The notes under the pieces: generated by a model
What the model was told of the DNA's origin: nothing
Databases searched by the model: none
The model's input: only the letters and a program-made list of their open reading frames with translations
Source of the DNA: Marinobacter qingdaonensis
GTDB taxonomy: Bacteria > Pseudomonadota > Gammaproteobacteria > Pseudomonadales > Oleiphilaceae
DNA: 64,000 nucleotides
Direction of reading: 5' to 3'
Assembly: GCF_034555935.1 (NCBI RefSeq)
Contig: NZ_JAYDCJ010000003.1
Location: 1,860,001 to 1,924,000, forward strand
In this document: piece after piece, positions 29,652 through 40,725 of the stretch
How positions within the stretch are numbered: position 1 is the first letter of the stretch
Layout of the letters: the number at the start of each line of letters is the position of its first letter
Translations under genes and position numbers: made by a program

Positions 29652-30186
29652 CGGATCCCTGTCTGCTCCTGGTACTGCGTGGCTGAATCACCATTTCGAC
29701 CCGGCCACTGCCGGAACCGGTGGTGTCGCCGCCCTGGGCGGTGACCACCCGGCGAACGGTATCATAATGAATGACGTCGCCCCGAAACAGGTTGCCATTC
29801 TGCTCAATGATGGCTTCGCGTTCAAAGGTAAGTTGTTCGTCGCTGGCGGACCAGGTGATGTCCAGTGCCCGGGCGTCGGTCTCGCCCTGGCCATCCCGGG
29901 TCGGCTGCTGATAGCGGGCCGGCTGGCCGGACGCCTCGATGCGGCTGAGGCCATTGATGTCCCGGTACAACACCACCCGCTCGGCGGTCAGCCGGGTCTT
30001 ACCCTGGACCAGTTCAACGTCGCCGGTGTAGGTGGCGATGCCCTGGGCGTCATCCAGGCGCGCGTTGTCGGCGCTGACCGTGATCGGAAGGTCGGAGTCC
30101 AGGTTGAAGGCCGACGCCTGGCCGGAGAGTGCCAGTGTCAGAGTGAGGGTAGCGAGGGCCAACAATCGCTTACTTGCCGGTTTCAT
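29629..30186 (-). CDS. lptA: Periplasmic LPS-bridge protein LptA
   Basis: This OstA-like beta-jellyroll protein polymerises to carry LPS across the periplasm. The ATG at 30186 gives 185 residues and a signal peptide ([12 protein letters not shown] through SGQASA) with AAGGA upstream. The mature part starts [20 protein letters not shown] and contains [15 protein letters not shown] longer in-frame start would lie inside lptC and lack a proper signal. It overlaps lptC by 17 bases and lptB by 23. Confidence 0.94.
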   Translation of the reverse strand: MKPASKRLLALATLTLTLALSGQASAFNLDSDLPITVSADNARLDDAQGIATYTGDVELVQGKTRLTAERVVLYRDINGLSRIEASGQPARYQQPTRDGQGETDARALDITWSASDEQLTFEREAIIEQNGNLFRGDVIHYDTVRRVVTAQGGDTTGSGSGRVEMVIQPRSTRSRQGSDGSSESQ

Positions 30187-30820
30187 AGCGTCCTTCCACC
30201 TCGGAGTTGAGTTCGAGAATTCGGTCATCGATCCAGGCCTTCATGCCTTTTGCCCGGGTGACGCCAAGGGCGTCGGTGATGGTCACCGGGGCATCGGTGT
30301 AGACAATGCCCTGGTCGTTGTCCAGGGTCAGGCTGGTTGTGGTCAGGGTCGCGGTCCGTTCGCCAACGGTGCGGATGACCCGGACATGATCGGTCAGGTA
30401 CAGAATGCCTTCGTTCTGCAGCAGGCTGCCGTGTTCCGACTCGACAATCCAGGGGTCGTTGTCAGTTTGGCCGAACAGTTCGGCCCTGGGTGCCTTCATG
30501 GTCGCGACATTGCCTTCCTCGAACTGCTCAATGCGCGGGCTGGTGAACTGGATTTTCACCTTGCCGTCGACGTCGTAGGAGGTGTAGCTGCCATTCACCA
30601 CAAAGCCGTCGGGCTCGGTCTGGCCCCGCAACTGCGCGGCCTCGTCCTGAACAATCGGCGGCTCATCGCTGCGCCATAGCAGGAATAGGGTTGCGGCGAT
30701 GGTGGTGCCAAGGGCCAGGGTGCGCAGCCATGGTCGCTCCGCCAGCGTCAGCAGGGCGAGCAGCCCGGACTTGGCGTCGCCGTTGCGGGACTCCGTGTCC
30801 CTGCGTGGAGACGGGCTCAC
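30170..30820 (-). CDS. lptC: LPS export protein LptC
   Basis: This bitopic inner-membrane protein receives LPS from LptFG and passes it to LptA. It has 216 residues. An N-terminal cytoplasmic stretch of about 30 residues precedes one helix (LRTLALGTTIAATLFLLW) and the periplasmic jellyroll (TSYDVDGKVKIQFTSPRIEQF). It overlaps kdsC by four bases upstream and lptA downstream. E. coli LptC is 191 residues; the extra length is in the cytoplasmic head. Confidence 0.92.
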   Translation of the reverse strand: MSPSPRRDTESRNGDAKSGLLALLTLAERPWLRTLALGTTIAATLFLLWRSDEPPIVQDEAAQLRGQTEPDGFVVNGSYTSYDVDGKVKIQFTSPRIEQFEEGNVATMKAPRAELFGQTDNDPWIVESEHGSLLQNEGILYLTDHVRVIRTVGERTATLTTTSLTLDNDQGIVYTDAPVTITDALGVTRAKGMKAWIDDRILELNSEVEGRYETGK

Positions 30821-31386
30821 GGTGTGGGCTCCAGGTACGGCGCCAGGGTCGATTCCAGCTTGCCCTGGGCCGTCAGCAGCAGGTCGGCAACCTCGCGCAC
30901 AGCGCCGCGTCCGCCGGCGGCCTGGGTGCAGTAATCGGCATGCTCCCGCACCAGCCAGTAGCCGTTGGGGACGGTAATGCCCAGGCCGGCGAAACGGATC
31001 GCCGGCAAATCCGGCAGGTCGTCGCCCATGTAGGCGATGGCCTCGTGCGGCAGGTCCCGGGTCGCCAGAATCTCCTGCAGCGCCACCTTTTTGTCTTCAC
31101 GGCCCTGCATCAGCAGGTCGATACCCAGGTCGCCCATGCGTTTTTCGGTCAGGGGTGACCGGCGACCGGTGATCACCGCAACGGTAATGCCCGCGGCCAT
31201 CAACTGTTTCAGGCCGAGTCCGTCGAGGATGTTGAAGGCCTTCAGTTCGTCGCCGTTGGCGCTGAAGTAGAGTCGGCCATCGCTCATGATGCCGTCCACG
31301 TCGAAGGCGATCAGACGAATGGCGGATGCCTGTTTGAGCAGGGTGTCGGACCAGTCGGCAGACAGAGGGCTTTGGATCCCGGCCAT
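30817..31386 (-). CDS. kdsC: 3-deoxy-D-manno-octulosonate 8-phosphate phosphatase KdsC
   Basis: This HAD-superfamily phosphatase converts KDO-8-phosphate to KDO for LPS inner core. It has 189 residues without a cap domain. The nucleophile motif is AFDVDGIMSDGRL, motif II is VAVITGRRS and motif IV is IAYMGDDLPDLPA. It overlaps kdsD by one base and lptC by four. The context with kdsD and lpt genes confirms its pathway. Confidence 0.96.
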   Translation of the reverse strand: MAGIQSPLSADWSDTLLKQASAIRLIAFDVDGIMSDGRLYFSANGDELKAFNILDGLGLKQLMAAGITVAVITGRRSPLTEKRMGDLGIDLLMQGREDKKVALQEILATRDLPHEAIAYMGDDLPDLPAIRFAGLGITVPNGYWLVREHADYCTQAAGGRGAVREVADLLLTAQGKLESTLAPYLEPTP

Positions 31387-32366
31387 CAGATGACTCCCGC
31401 CCTTAGCAGGTCGTGCATGTTGATGGCGCCGACCAGATCGCCGGCCTCGTCGGTGACCGGCAGCGCGTTAATCTTCATTTCTTCCATGATGTTCAGGGCT
31501 TCGGCGGCCAGGTGATCGGCCTGGATGGTCTTGCCGTTCGGCGTCATGACCTGTTCGATGGCGGTGGTGTGCACATCGACGTTCTTGTCCAGGGTGCGGC
31601 GCAGGTCGCCGTCGGTGAACACGCCGGTCAGACGGCCCTTGGTGTCCAGCACGGTGGTCATGCCCAGGCCCTTGCGGGAAATTTCAAGCAGCGCACCACT
31701 GAGGGTTGTACCTTCGTGCACTTTCGGGATGCGCTCGCCGGTGTGCATGATGTCGGATACCCGCAGCAGCAGGCGCCGGCCCAGGCTGCCGCCGGGGTGG
31801 GAGAAGGCGAAGTCCTCGGCGCTGAAGCCCCGGGCCTCAAGCAGGGCTACCGCCAGGGCGTCGCCCATCACCAGAGTGGCGGTGGTGCTGGAGGTGGGGG
31901 CCAGGCCGAGCGGGCAGGCCTCGGTCTTGACGCTGACGTCCAGATTGGCCACGGCTTCCCGCGCCAGGGTCGAGTTGGCGTTGCCGGTCATGCTGATCAG
32001 CGGGGCGCCCATGCGCTTGATCAGCGGCAGAATGGTAACCACTTCGCTGGTGTTGCCGCTGTTGGAGATGGCAATAACCACATCCTGGGGGGTGATCATG
32101 CCCAGGTCGCCGTGACTGGCCTCGCCCGGGTGCACGAAAAAGGAGGGGGTGCCGGTGCTGGCCAGGGTCGCCGCGATCTTGTTGGCAATGTGGCCGGATT
32201 TTCCCATGCCGGTCACCACGACCCGGCCCTTGCAGGCCATGATGACCTCGCAGGCTCTGACAAAATGGTCGTCGATGCGTCCTTCCAGGGCTTCAATGGC
32301 CTCGCGTTCGGTGCGAATGGCTTGCAGCGCGGGGGTACGGAAATCCTTTGAACTCTGGTCTGTCAT
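31386..32366 (-). CDS. kdsD: Arabinose-5-phosphate isomerase KdsD
   Basis: This enzyme makes arabinose 5-phosphate from ribulose 5-phosphate, the first step to KDO. It has 326 residues. The SIS domain (about 40-170) has VVTGMGKSGHIANKIAATLAST with HPGEASHGDLG and SNSGNTSEV. Two CBS domains follow (about 205-326; MTPNGKTIQADHLAAEALN). It is the first gene of the minus-strand LPS operon and divergent from mlaF across 190 bases. A TATACT box on the minus strand at 32418-32413 may be its -10. Confidence 0.96.
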   Translation of the reverse strand: MTDQSSKDFRTPALQAIRTEREAIEALEGRIDDHFVRACEVIMACKGRVVVTGMGKSGHIANKIAATLASTGTPSFFVHPGEASHGDLGMITPQDVVIAISNSGNTSEVVTILPLIKRMGAPLISMTGNANSTLAREAVANLDVSVKTEACPLGLAPTSSTTATLVMGDALAVALLEARGFSAEDFAFSHPGGSLGRRLLLRVSDIMHTGERIPKVHEGTTLSGALLEISRKGLGMTTVLDTKGRLTGVFTDGDLRRTLDKNVDVHTTAIEQVMTPNGKTIQADHLAAEALNIMEEMKINALPVTDEAGDLVGAINMHDLLRAGVI

Positions 32367-32502
32367 CGGGCTTGGGGCCTGGTTTGCTGGGTGAACGTCG
32401 GTAATGACCCGGAGTATATCATTTTCGCCCGGGATCGCCGCGGGGTTACTGAAACTTCAGGCAATTTGACCAAGCCAGTCAGGATATTTCGCGGTTACCG
32501 GA

Positions 32503-32531
32503 TTGAGCTTGCCGGCCGCTTGGCATAATGT
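32503..32531 (+). promoter_or_regulatory. Candidate promoter for the mla operon
   Basis: TTGAGC (32503-32508) and TAATGT (32526-32531) are 17 bases apart, 25 bases before the mlaF ATG. CATAAT shifted by two bases is an alternative -10. The rest of the 190-base divergent kdsD/mlaF gap shows no gene. Confidence 0.35.
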
Positions 32532-32556
32532 ACCCGCTCCATTGAAGGGAAGGGCT

Positions 32557-33369
32557 ATGGAATCCCCAGCTTACATTTCATTGAAAGACGTCGTTTTTTC
32601 GCGGTCCGGACGCCGCATTCTCGACGGCATCAGTCTGGATATTCCACGCGGCAAGATCACCGCCATCATGGGGCCCAGTGGCACGGGTAAAACCACGTTG
32701 CTGCGCCTGATTGGCGGCCAGCTGCGCCCCGATTCCGGCTACGTCGGCCTCGACGGCCACGAAGTGCCCAGGCTCAAGCGGGCCGCGCTCTACACGCTGA
32801 GAGAAAAGATCGGCATGCTGTTCCAGAGCGGAGCCCTGTTCACCGACCTGAACGTCTACGAGAACGTCGCCTTTCCGCTTCGGGTGCACACTAAGCTGCC
32901 CGAAGACATGATTCAGGACATCGTGCTGATGAAGCTTGAGGCCGTCGGCCTGCGAGGCGCCCGCCAATTGATGCCGGCCGAGCTCTCCGGGGGCATGACG
33001 CGCCGGGTGGCGCTGGCCCGCAGCATCGCCCTGGACCCCGAACTGATCATGTACGACGAGCCCTTCGCCGGCCAGGACCCCATTGCCATGGGCGTGCTGG
33101 TGAAACTGATTCGCGACCTCAATACGTCCATGGGGCTCACCAGCGTTCTGGTGTCCCACGATGTGCCCGAATCCCTGAGCATCTGCCATTACGCCTGCAT
33201 TGTCGCCGATGGCCAGATCATCGGCGCCGGCACCCCGGAGGAATTGCGGGCACACCCCTCTGAGCGGGTCCAGCAGTTCCTTCAGGGCCAGCCGGATGGG
33301 CCGGTGCCGTTTCATTACCCGGCGGCCGAAGCGGCGGCTGATTACGGTGTGTCCGGGGGTGGCGTGTGA
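32557..33369 (+). CDS. mlaF: Phospholipid ABC transporter ATPase MlaF
   Basis: This is the ATPase of the MlaFEDB complex, which keeps phospholipids out of the outer leaflet of the outer membrane. It has 270 residues. Walker A is GPSGTGKT, the signature is [13 protein letters not shown], Walker B is [13 protein letters not shown] and the H-loop is VLVSHDVPE. The ATG at 32557 follows GAAGGGAAGGG; an upstream in-frame start lacks a ribosome site. The stop overlaps the GTG of mlaE. Confidence 0.96.
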   Translation: MESPAYISLKDVVFSRSGRRILDGISLDIPRGKITAIMGPSGTGKTTLLRLIGGQLRPDSGYVGLDGHEVPRLKRAALYTLREKIGMLFQSGALFTDLNVYENVAFPLRVHTKLPEDMIQDIVLMKLEAVGLRGARQLMPAELSGGMTRRVALARSIALDPELIMYDEPFAGQDPIAMGVLVKLIRDLNTSMGLTSVLVSHDVPESLSICHYACIVADGQIIGAGTPEELRAHPSERVQQFLQGQPDGPVPFHYPAAEAAADYGVSGGGV

Positions 33370-34148
33370 TCGATCGGATTGTCGCCCTGGGGCAGCTGGG
33401 TCTGGCCATTGTTGCGTCGTTCGGCCGGTCCGGGCAGTTCCTGTTTGGGGTGCTGGCGGGCGTGCCCCGACCGTCCACCGGTTTTGCCCTGTTGGTTAAG
33501 CAGCTTTACTCCGTGGGGGTGCTGTCCCTGGCCATCGTCATCGTGTCCGGTCTGTTTATCGGCATGGTGCTGGGGTTGCAGGGCTACAACATCCTCAGCG
33601 GCTACGGGTCGGAGGCTGCGGTGGGCCAGATGATCGCGCTGACCCTGGTAAGGGAGCTGGGGCCGGTGGTGACCGCGCTCCTGTTCGCGGGCCGGGCCGG
33701 TTCCGCCCTGACCGCGGAGATCGGTCTGATGAAGGCGACCGAGCAGCTCTCCAGCATGGAAATGATGGGGGTCGATCCCCTGCGGCAGGTCATCGCCCCG
33801 AGATTGTGGGCGGGTTTTATCGCCATGCCGGTGCTGGCCATCATTTTCTCCACCGTGGGTATCTGGGGTGGCATGCTGGTGGGTGTGGACTGGTTGGGCG
33901 TTTTCGAGGGCTCGTTCTGGGGTAATATGCAGGCGTCGGTGGATTTTGCCGACGACGTGCTCAACGGGGTGATCAAGAGCGTGGTGTTCGGCTTTGTCTG
34001 TGCCTGGATCGCGGTGTACCAGGGCTACGATTGTGTGCCCACCTCTGCTGGAATCAGCACGGCGACCACCAAGACCGTGGTGTATTCCTCGCTGGCGGTG
34101 CTGGGCCTCGATTTCGTCCTGACCGCGGTGATGTTTGGCGATTTTTGA
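33366..34148 (+). CDS. mlaE: Phospholipid ABC transporter permease MlaE
   Basis: This inner-membrane permease of the Mla system has 260 residues and five or six membrane segments. Signatures include [18 protein letters not shown] and [19 protein letters not shown], the conserved coupling region. The start is GTG at 33366, overlapping the mlaF TGA by three bases. mlaD follows after a 67-base gap. Confidence 0.95.
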   Translation: MIDRIVALGQLGLAIVASFGRSGQFLFGVLAGVPRPSTGFALLVKQLYSVGVLSLAIVIVSGLFIGMVLGLQGYNILSGYGSEAAVGQMIALTLVRELGPVVTALLFAGRAGSALTAEIGLMKATEQLSSMEMMGVDPLRQVIAPRLWAGFIAMPVLAIIFSTVGIWGGMLVGVDWLGVFEGSFWGNMQASVDFADDVLNGVIKSVVFGFVCAWIAVYQGYDCVPTSAGISTATTKTVVYSSLAVLGLDFVLTAVMFGDF

Positions 34149-34215
34149 ATGGGCGAGAGAGTGCATCTCTCGGCTACTTTTTTCGTATTGGTAGGTGTCT
34201 GGCCTGGAGTTGATA

Positions 34216-34665
34216 ATGACCAAGAGAACCACGGAACTGCTTGTTGGTTTGTTTATGATTGCCGGGCTGGCTGCGCTGCTGTTCCTCGCACTCCAAGTTA
34301 GTGGTCTGACTCCGAGGAATGCGGCGGGGACCTATACCGTGTACGCCAATTTCAACGACACCGGCGGCCTGGCCCCCCGTGGCCGGGTTTCCATGGCCGG
34401 GGTGACGGTGGGTACGATCGAATCCATCAGCCTGAACAAAGACACCTTCCAGGCCCGGGTCACCATGGCCATCGATGCCGGTGTCGACAACATCCCGGCC
34501 GACAGTTCGGCAGTAATACGTACATCCGGGCTGCTCGGGGAACAGTACATTGATATATCGGTGGGGGCAGACATGGAGTCGCTGGCGGATGGCGGCACCT
34601 TCTACTCCACGCAGTCGGCCATGAACCTCGAGCGGCTGATCAGCAACTTCGCATCCGGCCGCTAG
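34216..34665 (+). CDS. mlaD: Mla transporter MCE-domain subunit MlaD
   Basis: This 149-residue protein has one N-terminal membrane helix (ELLVGLFMIAGLAALLFLAL) and a single MCE domain (GTYTVYANFNDTGGLAPRGRVSMAGVTVG in outline, about 40-115). It forms the hexameric periplasmic ring on MlaE. The ATG at 34216 has GGAG six bases upstream, which I prefer over the in-frame ATG at 34195. It is slightly shorter than E. coli MlaD (183), missing part of the C-terminal tail. Confidence 0.95.
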   Translation: MTKRTTELLVGLFMIAGLAALLFLALQVSGLTPRNAAGTYTVYANFNDTGGLAPRGRVSMAGVTVGTIESISLNKDTFQARVTMAIDAGVDNIPADSSAVIRTSGLLGEQYIDISVGADMESLADGGTFYSTQSAMNLERLISNFASGR

Positions 34666-34701
34666 GAAGGCCGACAGACTGAATGATTTAGGGAGAATCT
34701 C

Positions 34702-35355
34702 ATGTTTGCACTGACTCAACGCCTGGCTCTGGTTCTGGCGCTCGCGGCGTTTCTGGTGGCGCCGGCCCAGGCGGATGGCGCCCGGCAATTGCAAGCCTAT
34801 GTCGATAGCAATACTCAGCGCCTGGTGGCGAAGCTCAATCAAGAGCGCGGGTTGTACAAATCGAACCCGGAAGCGTTCTACGTCAGCATGGACGAAACCC
34901 TGCGGGAATTCGTGGATTTTCGCCGCATCGCCGCCCGGGTGATGGGACGCTATGCCCGCCAGACCACGCCGGCCCAAAGGGATGAGTTCGTCCAGAAGTT
35001 CAAGCGCAGCCTGTTTGACAGTTACGCGCAGGCCCTGGTAAGCGCCGAAGAATTCAAGATTAAAGTCAAGGAGGCCACCATCAACCCGCAAGATGATGGC
35101 CGTGGTTCCGTGCAGATGGAAGTCATCACACAATCGGGTAATCGTTATCCGGTCACATACTCCATGTACAAAAACGAAGATGGCCGCTGGATGATGGAGA
35201 ACGTGATCGTCGAAGGCGTCAACATTGGTCTGGCCTTCCGTGACCGGTTCGCCCAGGAGATGGAAGAGAAGCGCGGCCAGATCCAGGCGGTGATCGATGG
35301 TTGGAGTGATGCGGTCGAGTCCTTGAAGCTGGACGAGGAAGTCAGCCAGTCATGA
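34702..35355 (+). CDS. mlaC: Periplasmic phospholipid-binding protein MlaC
   Basis: This shuttle carries phospholipid between the outer-membrane MlaA complex and MlaD. It has 217 residues. A signal peptide (MFALTQRLALVLALAAFLVA, cleaved after AQA) is followed by the NTF2-like fold: VDFRRIAARVMGRYARQTTP and SYAQALVSAEE are family segments. The ribosome site GGGAG lies 8 bases upstream. Its end overlaps mlaB by four bases. Confidence 0.95.
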   Translation: MFALTQRLALVLALAAFLVAPAQADGARQLQAYVDSNTQRLVAKLNQERGLYKSNPEAFYVSMDETLREFVDFRRIAARVMGRYARQTTPAQRDEFVQKFKRSLFDSYAQALVSAEEFKIKVKEATINPQDDGRGSVQMEVITQSGNRYPVTYSMYKNEDGRWMMENVIVEGVNIGLAFRDRFAQEMEEKRGQIQAVIDGWSDAVESLKLDEEVSQS

Positions 35356-35684
35356 CCGCCGAGGCACCCAGGGTCGAGATGATTGGCGAGCTTCTGGTGG
35401 TGAGCGGTGACGTGAACGCCGATTCCGTGCTGGCCCTTCGCCGGCACGGGGAGGAGCTGATCTCGACCGTGGGTTCGGATCTGGTGGTGGACCTGGGCAA
35501 CCTGGGTACCGCCAGCAGCGTGGTGCTCTCGATGCTGCTGTGCTGGCAGCGCCTCGCCTTGGCGCACGGTTTTTCACTGCAATTCCGTGGTGTCAGTGAC
35601 CGTTTGGTTTCGTTGGCGGCGTTGAGCAATCTTGACGACCACTTGGCTGGCTTCGATGCCGCTCAGATCCAGGCTTCTTCCTAG
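35352..35684 (+). CDS. mlaB: STAS-domain protein MlaB
   Basis: This 110-residue STAS protein binds MlaF and controls assembly and activity of the transporter. The core strand-helix reads DLVVDLGNLGTASSVVLSMLLCWQR, where the loop before the helix is typical of the family (conserved threonine/serine pair). It starts within the mlaC stop (ATGA overlap) and ends the mla genes; ibaG follows after 105 bases. Confidence 0.9.
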   Translation: MTAEAPRVEMIGELLVVSGDVNADSVLALRRHGEELISTVGSDLVVDLGNLGTASSVVLSMLLCWQRLALAHGFSLQFRGVSDRLVSLAALSNLDDHLAGFDAAQIQASS

Positions 35685-35789
35685 GCCGTCGCGCCGTTTT
35701 CCCTTCCCGATTACTCAATGGTAAAGCTGACCCAGCGTCAGGAATTGGTTACAATCTCGCCCCTGTTTTCAAACACCCGAGGAATTTTT

Positions 35790-37323
<1,534 letters not shown>

Positions 37324-37352
37324 CGGAAACCAACGGGAAACCGGAAGGACGC

Positions 37353-37997
37353 ATGACAGATTCCATCACCATCGCATTGTCGAAGGGTCGAATCCTCGAA
37401 GAGACGCTGCCGCTGCTGGCGGAAGCAGGTATTGAACTGGTCGACGACATCAAGAAGTCGCGCAAGCTGGTGTTCCCCACCACCGACCCCAGTGTGCGGG
37501 TGCTGATCATTCGCGCCACCGATGTGCCGACTTACGTTCAGTACGGTGGCGCCGATCTGGGCGTGACCGGCAAGGATGTGCTGATGGAGCACGGTGGCGA
37601 GGGCCTGTACGAGCCGCTGGACCTGAACATCTCCCGCTGCCGTCTGATGACCGCGGGGCCGAAAGATCAGGAGCCGCCGGCGGGGCGGATCAAGGTGGCC
37701 ACCAAGTTCGTCAATCTGGCCCGCCGGTATTACTCGGCCCAGGGGCGCCAAGCCGACATCATCAAGCTGTACGGGGCGATGGAGCTGGCACCGATCCTTG
37801 GTCTGGCCGATGAGATCGTCGACATCGTGGATACCGGCAACACGCTCAAGGCCAATGGTCTGGAGCCGCGGGACCTGATTGAGCACATCAGCAGCCGCCT
37901 GGTGGTGAATCGGGCGTCGATGAAGATGAAACACCAGCGGTTAAACCCCATAATCGAAAAGATGTCGGCTGCCGTAGAAAAACGGCGGCAGGCCTGA
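37353..37997 (+). CDS. hisG: ATP phosphoribosyltransferase HisG (short form)
   Basis: This is the first enzyme of histidine synthesis, joining ATP and PRPP. The 214-residue length marks the short HisG(S) form, which lacks the C-terminal regulatory domain and needs HisZ for activity and feedback inhibition; hisZ is not in this window. Signatures include [20 protein letters not shown] and the PRPP loop [15 protein letters not shown]. The ATG at 37353 has GGAAGGA upstream. It lies 29 bases after murA. An inverted-repeat element begins six bases after its stop. Confidence 0.96.
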   Translation: MTDSITIALSKGRILEETLPLLAEAGIELVDDIKKSRKLVFPTTDPSVRVLIIRATDVPTYVQYGGADLGVTGKDVLMEHGGEGLYEPLDLNISRCRLMTAGPKDQEPPAGRIKVATKFVNLARRYYSAQGRQADIIKLYGAMELAPILGLADEIVDIVDTGNTLKANGLEPRDLIEHISSRLVVNRASMKMKHQRLNPIIEKMSAAVEKRRQA

Positions 37998-38003
37998 TTG
38001 CGA

Positions 38004-38112
38004 GCACCGGCCTGGCAGGGCTGACCAAAACCCGCTCAAGCACGTCGTGTGACGCTTGGGCTCCGCCATCCATGGCTCCGCACAGTTTTGGTCAGCCCTG
38101 CCAGGCCGGTGC
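38004..38112. repeat. Inverted-repeat element A: 28-bp perfect arms with conserved two-hairpin core
   Basis: The left arm (38004-38031) and right arm (38085-38112) are perfect reverse complements over 28 bases. The 53-base core (38032-38084) contains a CAAGC...GCTTG small hairpin and a GCCATCCATGGC palindrome. The core is homologous to the reverse complement of the core at 40608-40661, whereas the arms differ. It lies between hisG and hisD, starting six bases after the hisG stop and ending 60 bases before hisD. Confidence 0.9.
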
Positions 38113-38172
38113 GCCGAATTCACTGATGACTTCAGCAACATCAAACCCGTTATCCAAGACAGGATAGGACTC

Positions 38173-39477
38173 ATGACCGTTAGCATCACACGCTTAAACG
38201 CCTCCCAGAGTGACTTCGACAGTTCACTGGCCAAGCTGCTGGCCTGGGACGACAGTGTTGATCATCAGGTGAACGAGTCGGTGCGTCATATCCTGCATGA
38301 GGTGAAGACCCGAGGCGATGCTGCCGTTCTGGAGTTCACCGAGAAATTTGATCGGCTGACAATTGCCAGTGTTGCCGAGCTCGAAATGAGCCACGACCGC
38401 TTGCAGAAGGCGCTGAAAAACATCCCCGGAGATCAGCGGGTGGCCCTGGAGCAGGCGGCAGAGCGCATTCGCAGCTATCACGAGCACCAGAGCCAGACCT
38501 CCTGGCAGTATCAGGAAGAGGACGGCACAGTGCTCGGGCAAAAGGTGACACCGCTGGACCGGGCCGGTCTCTACGTGCCCGGAGGCAAGGCGGCCTATCC
38601 CTCCTCGGTTCTGATGAACGCCATCCCCGCCAAGGTGGCCGGTGTCAGTGAGGTGGTCATGGTGGTGCCCACACCGGATGGTGTGGTGAACGATATGGTG
38701 CTCGCGGCGGCTGCCATTGCCGGGGTTGATCGCGTGTTTACCGTGGGCGGCGCCCAGGCGGTAGCGGCTCTGGCCTACGGTACCGAGACCATTCCGTCTG
38801 TCGACAAGATCGTGGGGCCGGGCAATATCTTTGTGGCTACCGCCAAGCGCGAGGTGTTTGGAACGGTCGGCATCGACATGATCGCCGGGCCGTCCGAGAT
38901 CCTGGTGATCTGCGACGGCGAGACCGATCCGGATTGGATTGCCATGGATCTGTTTTCCCAGGCGGAGCACGATGAGCAGGCCCAGTCCATTCTGATCAGC
39001 CCGGACGCCTCGTTCCTGGATGCGGTGGAAGCGAGTATCAACAAGCTGCTGCCGACCATGGAGCGGGCCGAGATCATTGAGGCATCGATCAGCAGCCGGG
39101 CGGCGTTGATCCAGGTCGCGGACCTGAGCGAGGCTGCAGCGGTATCCAACCGGATCGCGCCCGAGCACCTGGAGCTGTCGGTGGAGGATCCCGAAGCCCT
39201 GATGGCTGAGATTCGACACGCCGGTGCCATCTTCATGGGGCGCTACACCGCCGAGGCGCTGGGTGATTACTGCGCCGGCCCCAACCACGTGCTGCCGACC
39301 AGCGGCACCGCGCGTTTTTCCTCACCCCTGGGGGTTTACGATTTCCAGAAGCGTTCCTCTATCATCGGCTTCAGCGCCTCTGGCGCTGACCGGATGGGGC
39401 GGGTGGCTTCGGTCTTGGCGCGCGGAGAGGGTTTGACGGCTCATGCCCGTTCCGCCGAATACCGAGTCAAGAAGTGA
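38173..39477 (+). CDS. hisD: Histidinol dehydrogenase HisD
   Basis: This zinc enzyme performs the last two oxidations of histidine synthesis, histidinol to histidine. It has 434 residues. Characteristic segments are [46 protein letters not shown] and the C-terminal [16 protein letters not shown]. The ATG at 38173 follows AGGA; the longer in-frame ORF starts inside inverted-repeat element A and is rejected. It is 34 bases before hisC. Confidence 0.97.
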   Translation: MTVSITRLNASQSDFDSSLAKLLAWDDSVDHQVNESVRHILHEVKTRGDAAVLEFTEKFDRLTIASVAELEMSHDRLQKALKNIPGDQRVALEQAAERIRSYHEHQSQTSWQYQEEDGTVLGQKVTPLDRAGLYVPGGKAAYPSSVLMNAIPAKVAGVSEVVMVVPTPDGVVNDMVLAAAAIAGVDRVFTVGGAQAVAALAYGTETIPSVDKIVGPGNIFVATAKREVFGTVGIDMIAGPSEILVICDGETDPDWIAMDLFSQAEHDEQAQSILISPDASFLDAVEASINKLLPTMERAEIIEASISSRAALIQVADLSEAAAVSNRIAPEHLELSVEDPEALMAEIRHAGAIFMGRYTAEALGDYCAGPNHVLPTSGTARFSSPLGVYDFQKRSSIIGFSASGADRMGRVASVLARGEGLTAHARSAEYRVKK

Positions 39478-39511
39478 GTCCACTCGCAACGTTTCCCGGA
39501 GTTAGATGATT

Positions 39512-40564
39512 ATGAGCAAGTTCTGGAGCCCACTGGTCAACGACCTGGTGCCCTATGTACCAGGCGAACAGCCGAAGATGGCCAATCTGGTCAAGCTGAA
39601 CACCAATGAAAACCCGTTTGGCCCATCGCCCAAGGTGATCGAGGCCATTCAGGCCGAGCTGAACGACAGCCTGCGCCTCTATCCCGATCCTGAGGGCGAA
39701 AGCCTGCGCAAGACCATTGCCGGCTACCACAAGGTGAAGCCAGAACAGGTGTTTCTTGGCAATGGTTCGGACGAGGTGCTGGCGCACATTTTTTATGGCC
39801 TGTTCCAGCACGGTGAGCCGATTCTGTTCCCGGACATCACCTACAGCTTTTACCCGGTCTACTGCGGCCTTTATCACATCGAAGGCAAGCGCATTCCGCT
39901 GAATGACCGTTTCGAGATCAATCCGGACGATTACGCCCAGCCCAACGGCGGGGTGATCTTCCCGAATCCCAACGCCCCGACCGGGCGTTATCTGAATTTG
40001 TCCGAAGTCGAAAAAATCCTGCAGGCCAACCCGGATCGGGTGGTTGTGGTGGATGAGGCCTACATCGACTTTGGCGGGGAAAGCGCGATTCGTCTGGTGG
40101 ATGACTACCCAAACCTTCTGGTGTCCCAGACTTTGTCGAAGGCCCGTTCGCTGGCGGGCCTTCGGGTCGGGTTTGCCGTAGGCCACCCGGATCTGATTGA
40201 GGCCCTGAACCGGGTCAAGAACAGCTTCAACAGCTACCCGCTGGACCGCCTTGCGCTGGCCGGCGCCCAGGCGGCCTACGAGGACGAAGCCTGGTTCCGG
40301 AAGTGCTGCGATGGCGTAATCAGCGAGCGTGAGCGGCTGACCGAGGCGCTGGAGGGTCTGGGCTTTGAGGTGTTGCCGTCCAAGGCGAACTTCGTCTTTG
40401 CCCGCCCTCAGTCGAAAGCGGGCGAAGCCCTGGCTCAGGCGCTGCGGGAGCAGGGCATCATTGTTCGCCACTTCAACAAGCCGCGCATTGATCAATTCCT
40501 CCGGATCACCATCGGTACGCCGGAGCAAAATGATGCTCTGATTGGTGCTCTTGAGCTGATGTAA
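39512..40564 (+). CDS. hisC: Histidinol-phosphate aminotransferase HisC
   Basis: This PLP aminotransferase converts imidazole acetol phosphate to histidinol phosphate. It has 350 residues. [12 protein letters not shown], the [12 protein letters not shown] loop, [10 protein letters not shown] and the PLP lysine in [15 protein letters not shown] all fit HisC. The start is either ATG 39506 or ATG 39512, both behind a GGAG; 39512 gives MSKFWSPLV, matching relatives. Inverted-repeat element B starts 17 bases after its stop. Confidence 0.95.
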   Translation: MSKFWSPLVNDLVPYVPGEQPKMANLVKLNTNENPFGPSPKVIEAIQAELNDSLRLYPDPEGESLRKTIAGYHKVKPEQVFLGNGSDEVLAHIFYGLFQHGEPILFPDITYSFYPVYCGLYHIEGKRIPLNDRFEINPDDYAQPNGGVIFPNPNAPTGRYLNLSEVEKILQANPDRVVVVDEAYIDFGGESAIRLVDDYPNLLVSQTLSKARSLAGLRVGFAVGHPDLIEALNRVKNSFNSYPLDRLALAGAQAAYEDEAWFRKCCDGVISERERLTEALEGLGFEVLPSKANFVFARPQSKAGEALAQALREQGIIVRHFNKPRIDQFLRITIGTPEQNDALIGALELM

Positions 40565-40581
40565 TTCCTCAGTTTAGCGGA

Positions 40582-40687
40582 GGCAGGTGGGGAGGCTTTC
40601 CCGGGAATGTCGGAGGCCATGGATGGCCGGAGTCAAGCGCACATGGATGTGCTTGTAGCGGTTCCCGGGAAAGCCTCCCCGCCTGCC
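40582..40687. repeat. Inverted-repeat element B: 26-bp arms with the same core, opposite orientation
   Basis: Arms 40582-40607 and 40662-40687 are complementary at 25 of 26 positions, the exception being a G-T wobble (40588 with 40681). The 54-base core (40608-40661), read on the minus strand, matches the core of element A over almost its whole length, including CCGCT at its start, the CAAGC...GCTTG hairpin and GGCCATCCATGGCC. The arms are unlike those of A. It fills most of the hisC-nif3 gap. Confidence 0.9.
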
Positions 40688-40725
40688 GGCCACTCACATG
40701 CCTGAACTTTCGCATGGAGAATCTT

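Noticed and set aside
37998..38172. In-frame extension of hisD into inverted-repeat element A
   Set aside because: The extension has no ribosome site and encodes the repeat; HisD homology begins at MTVSITRLN.
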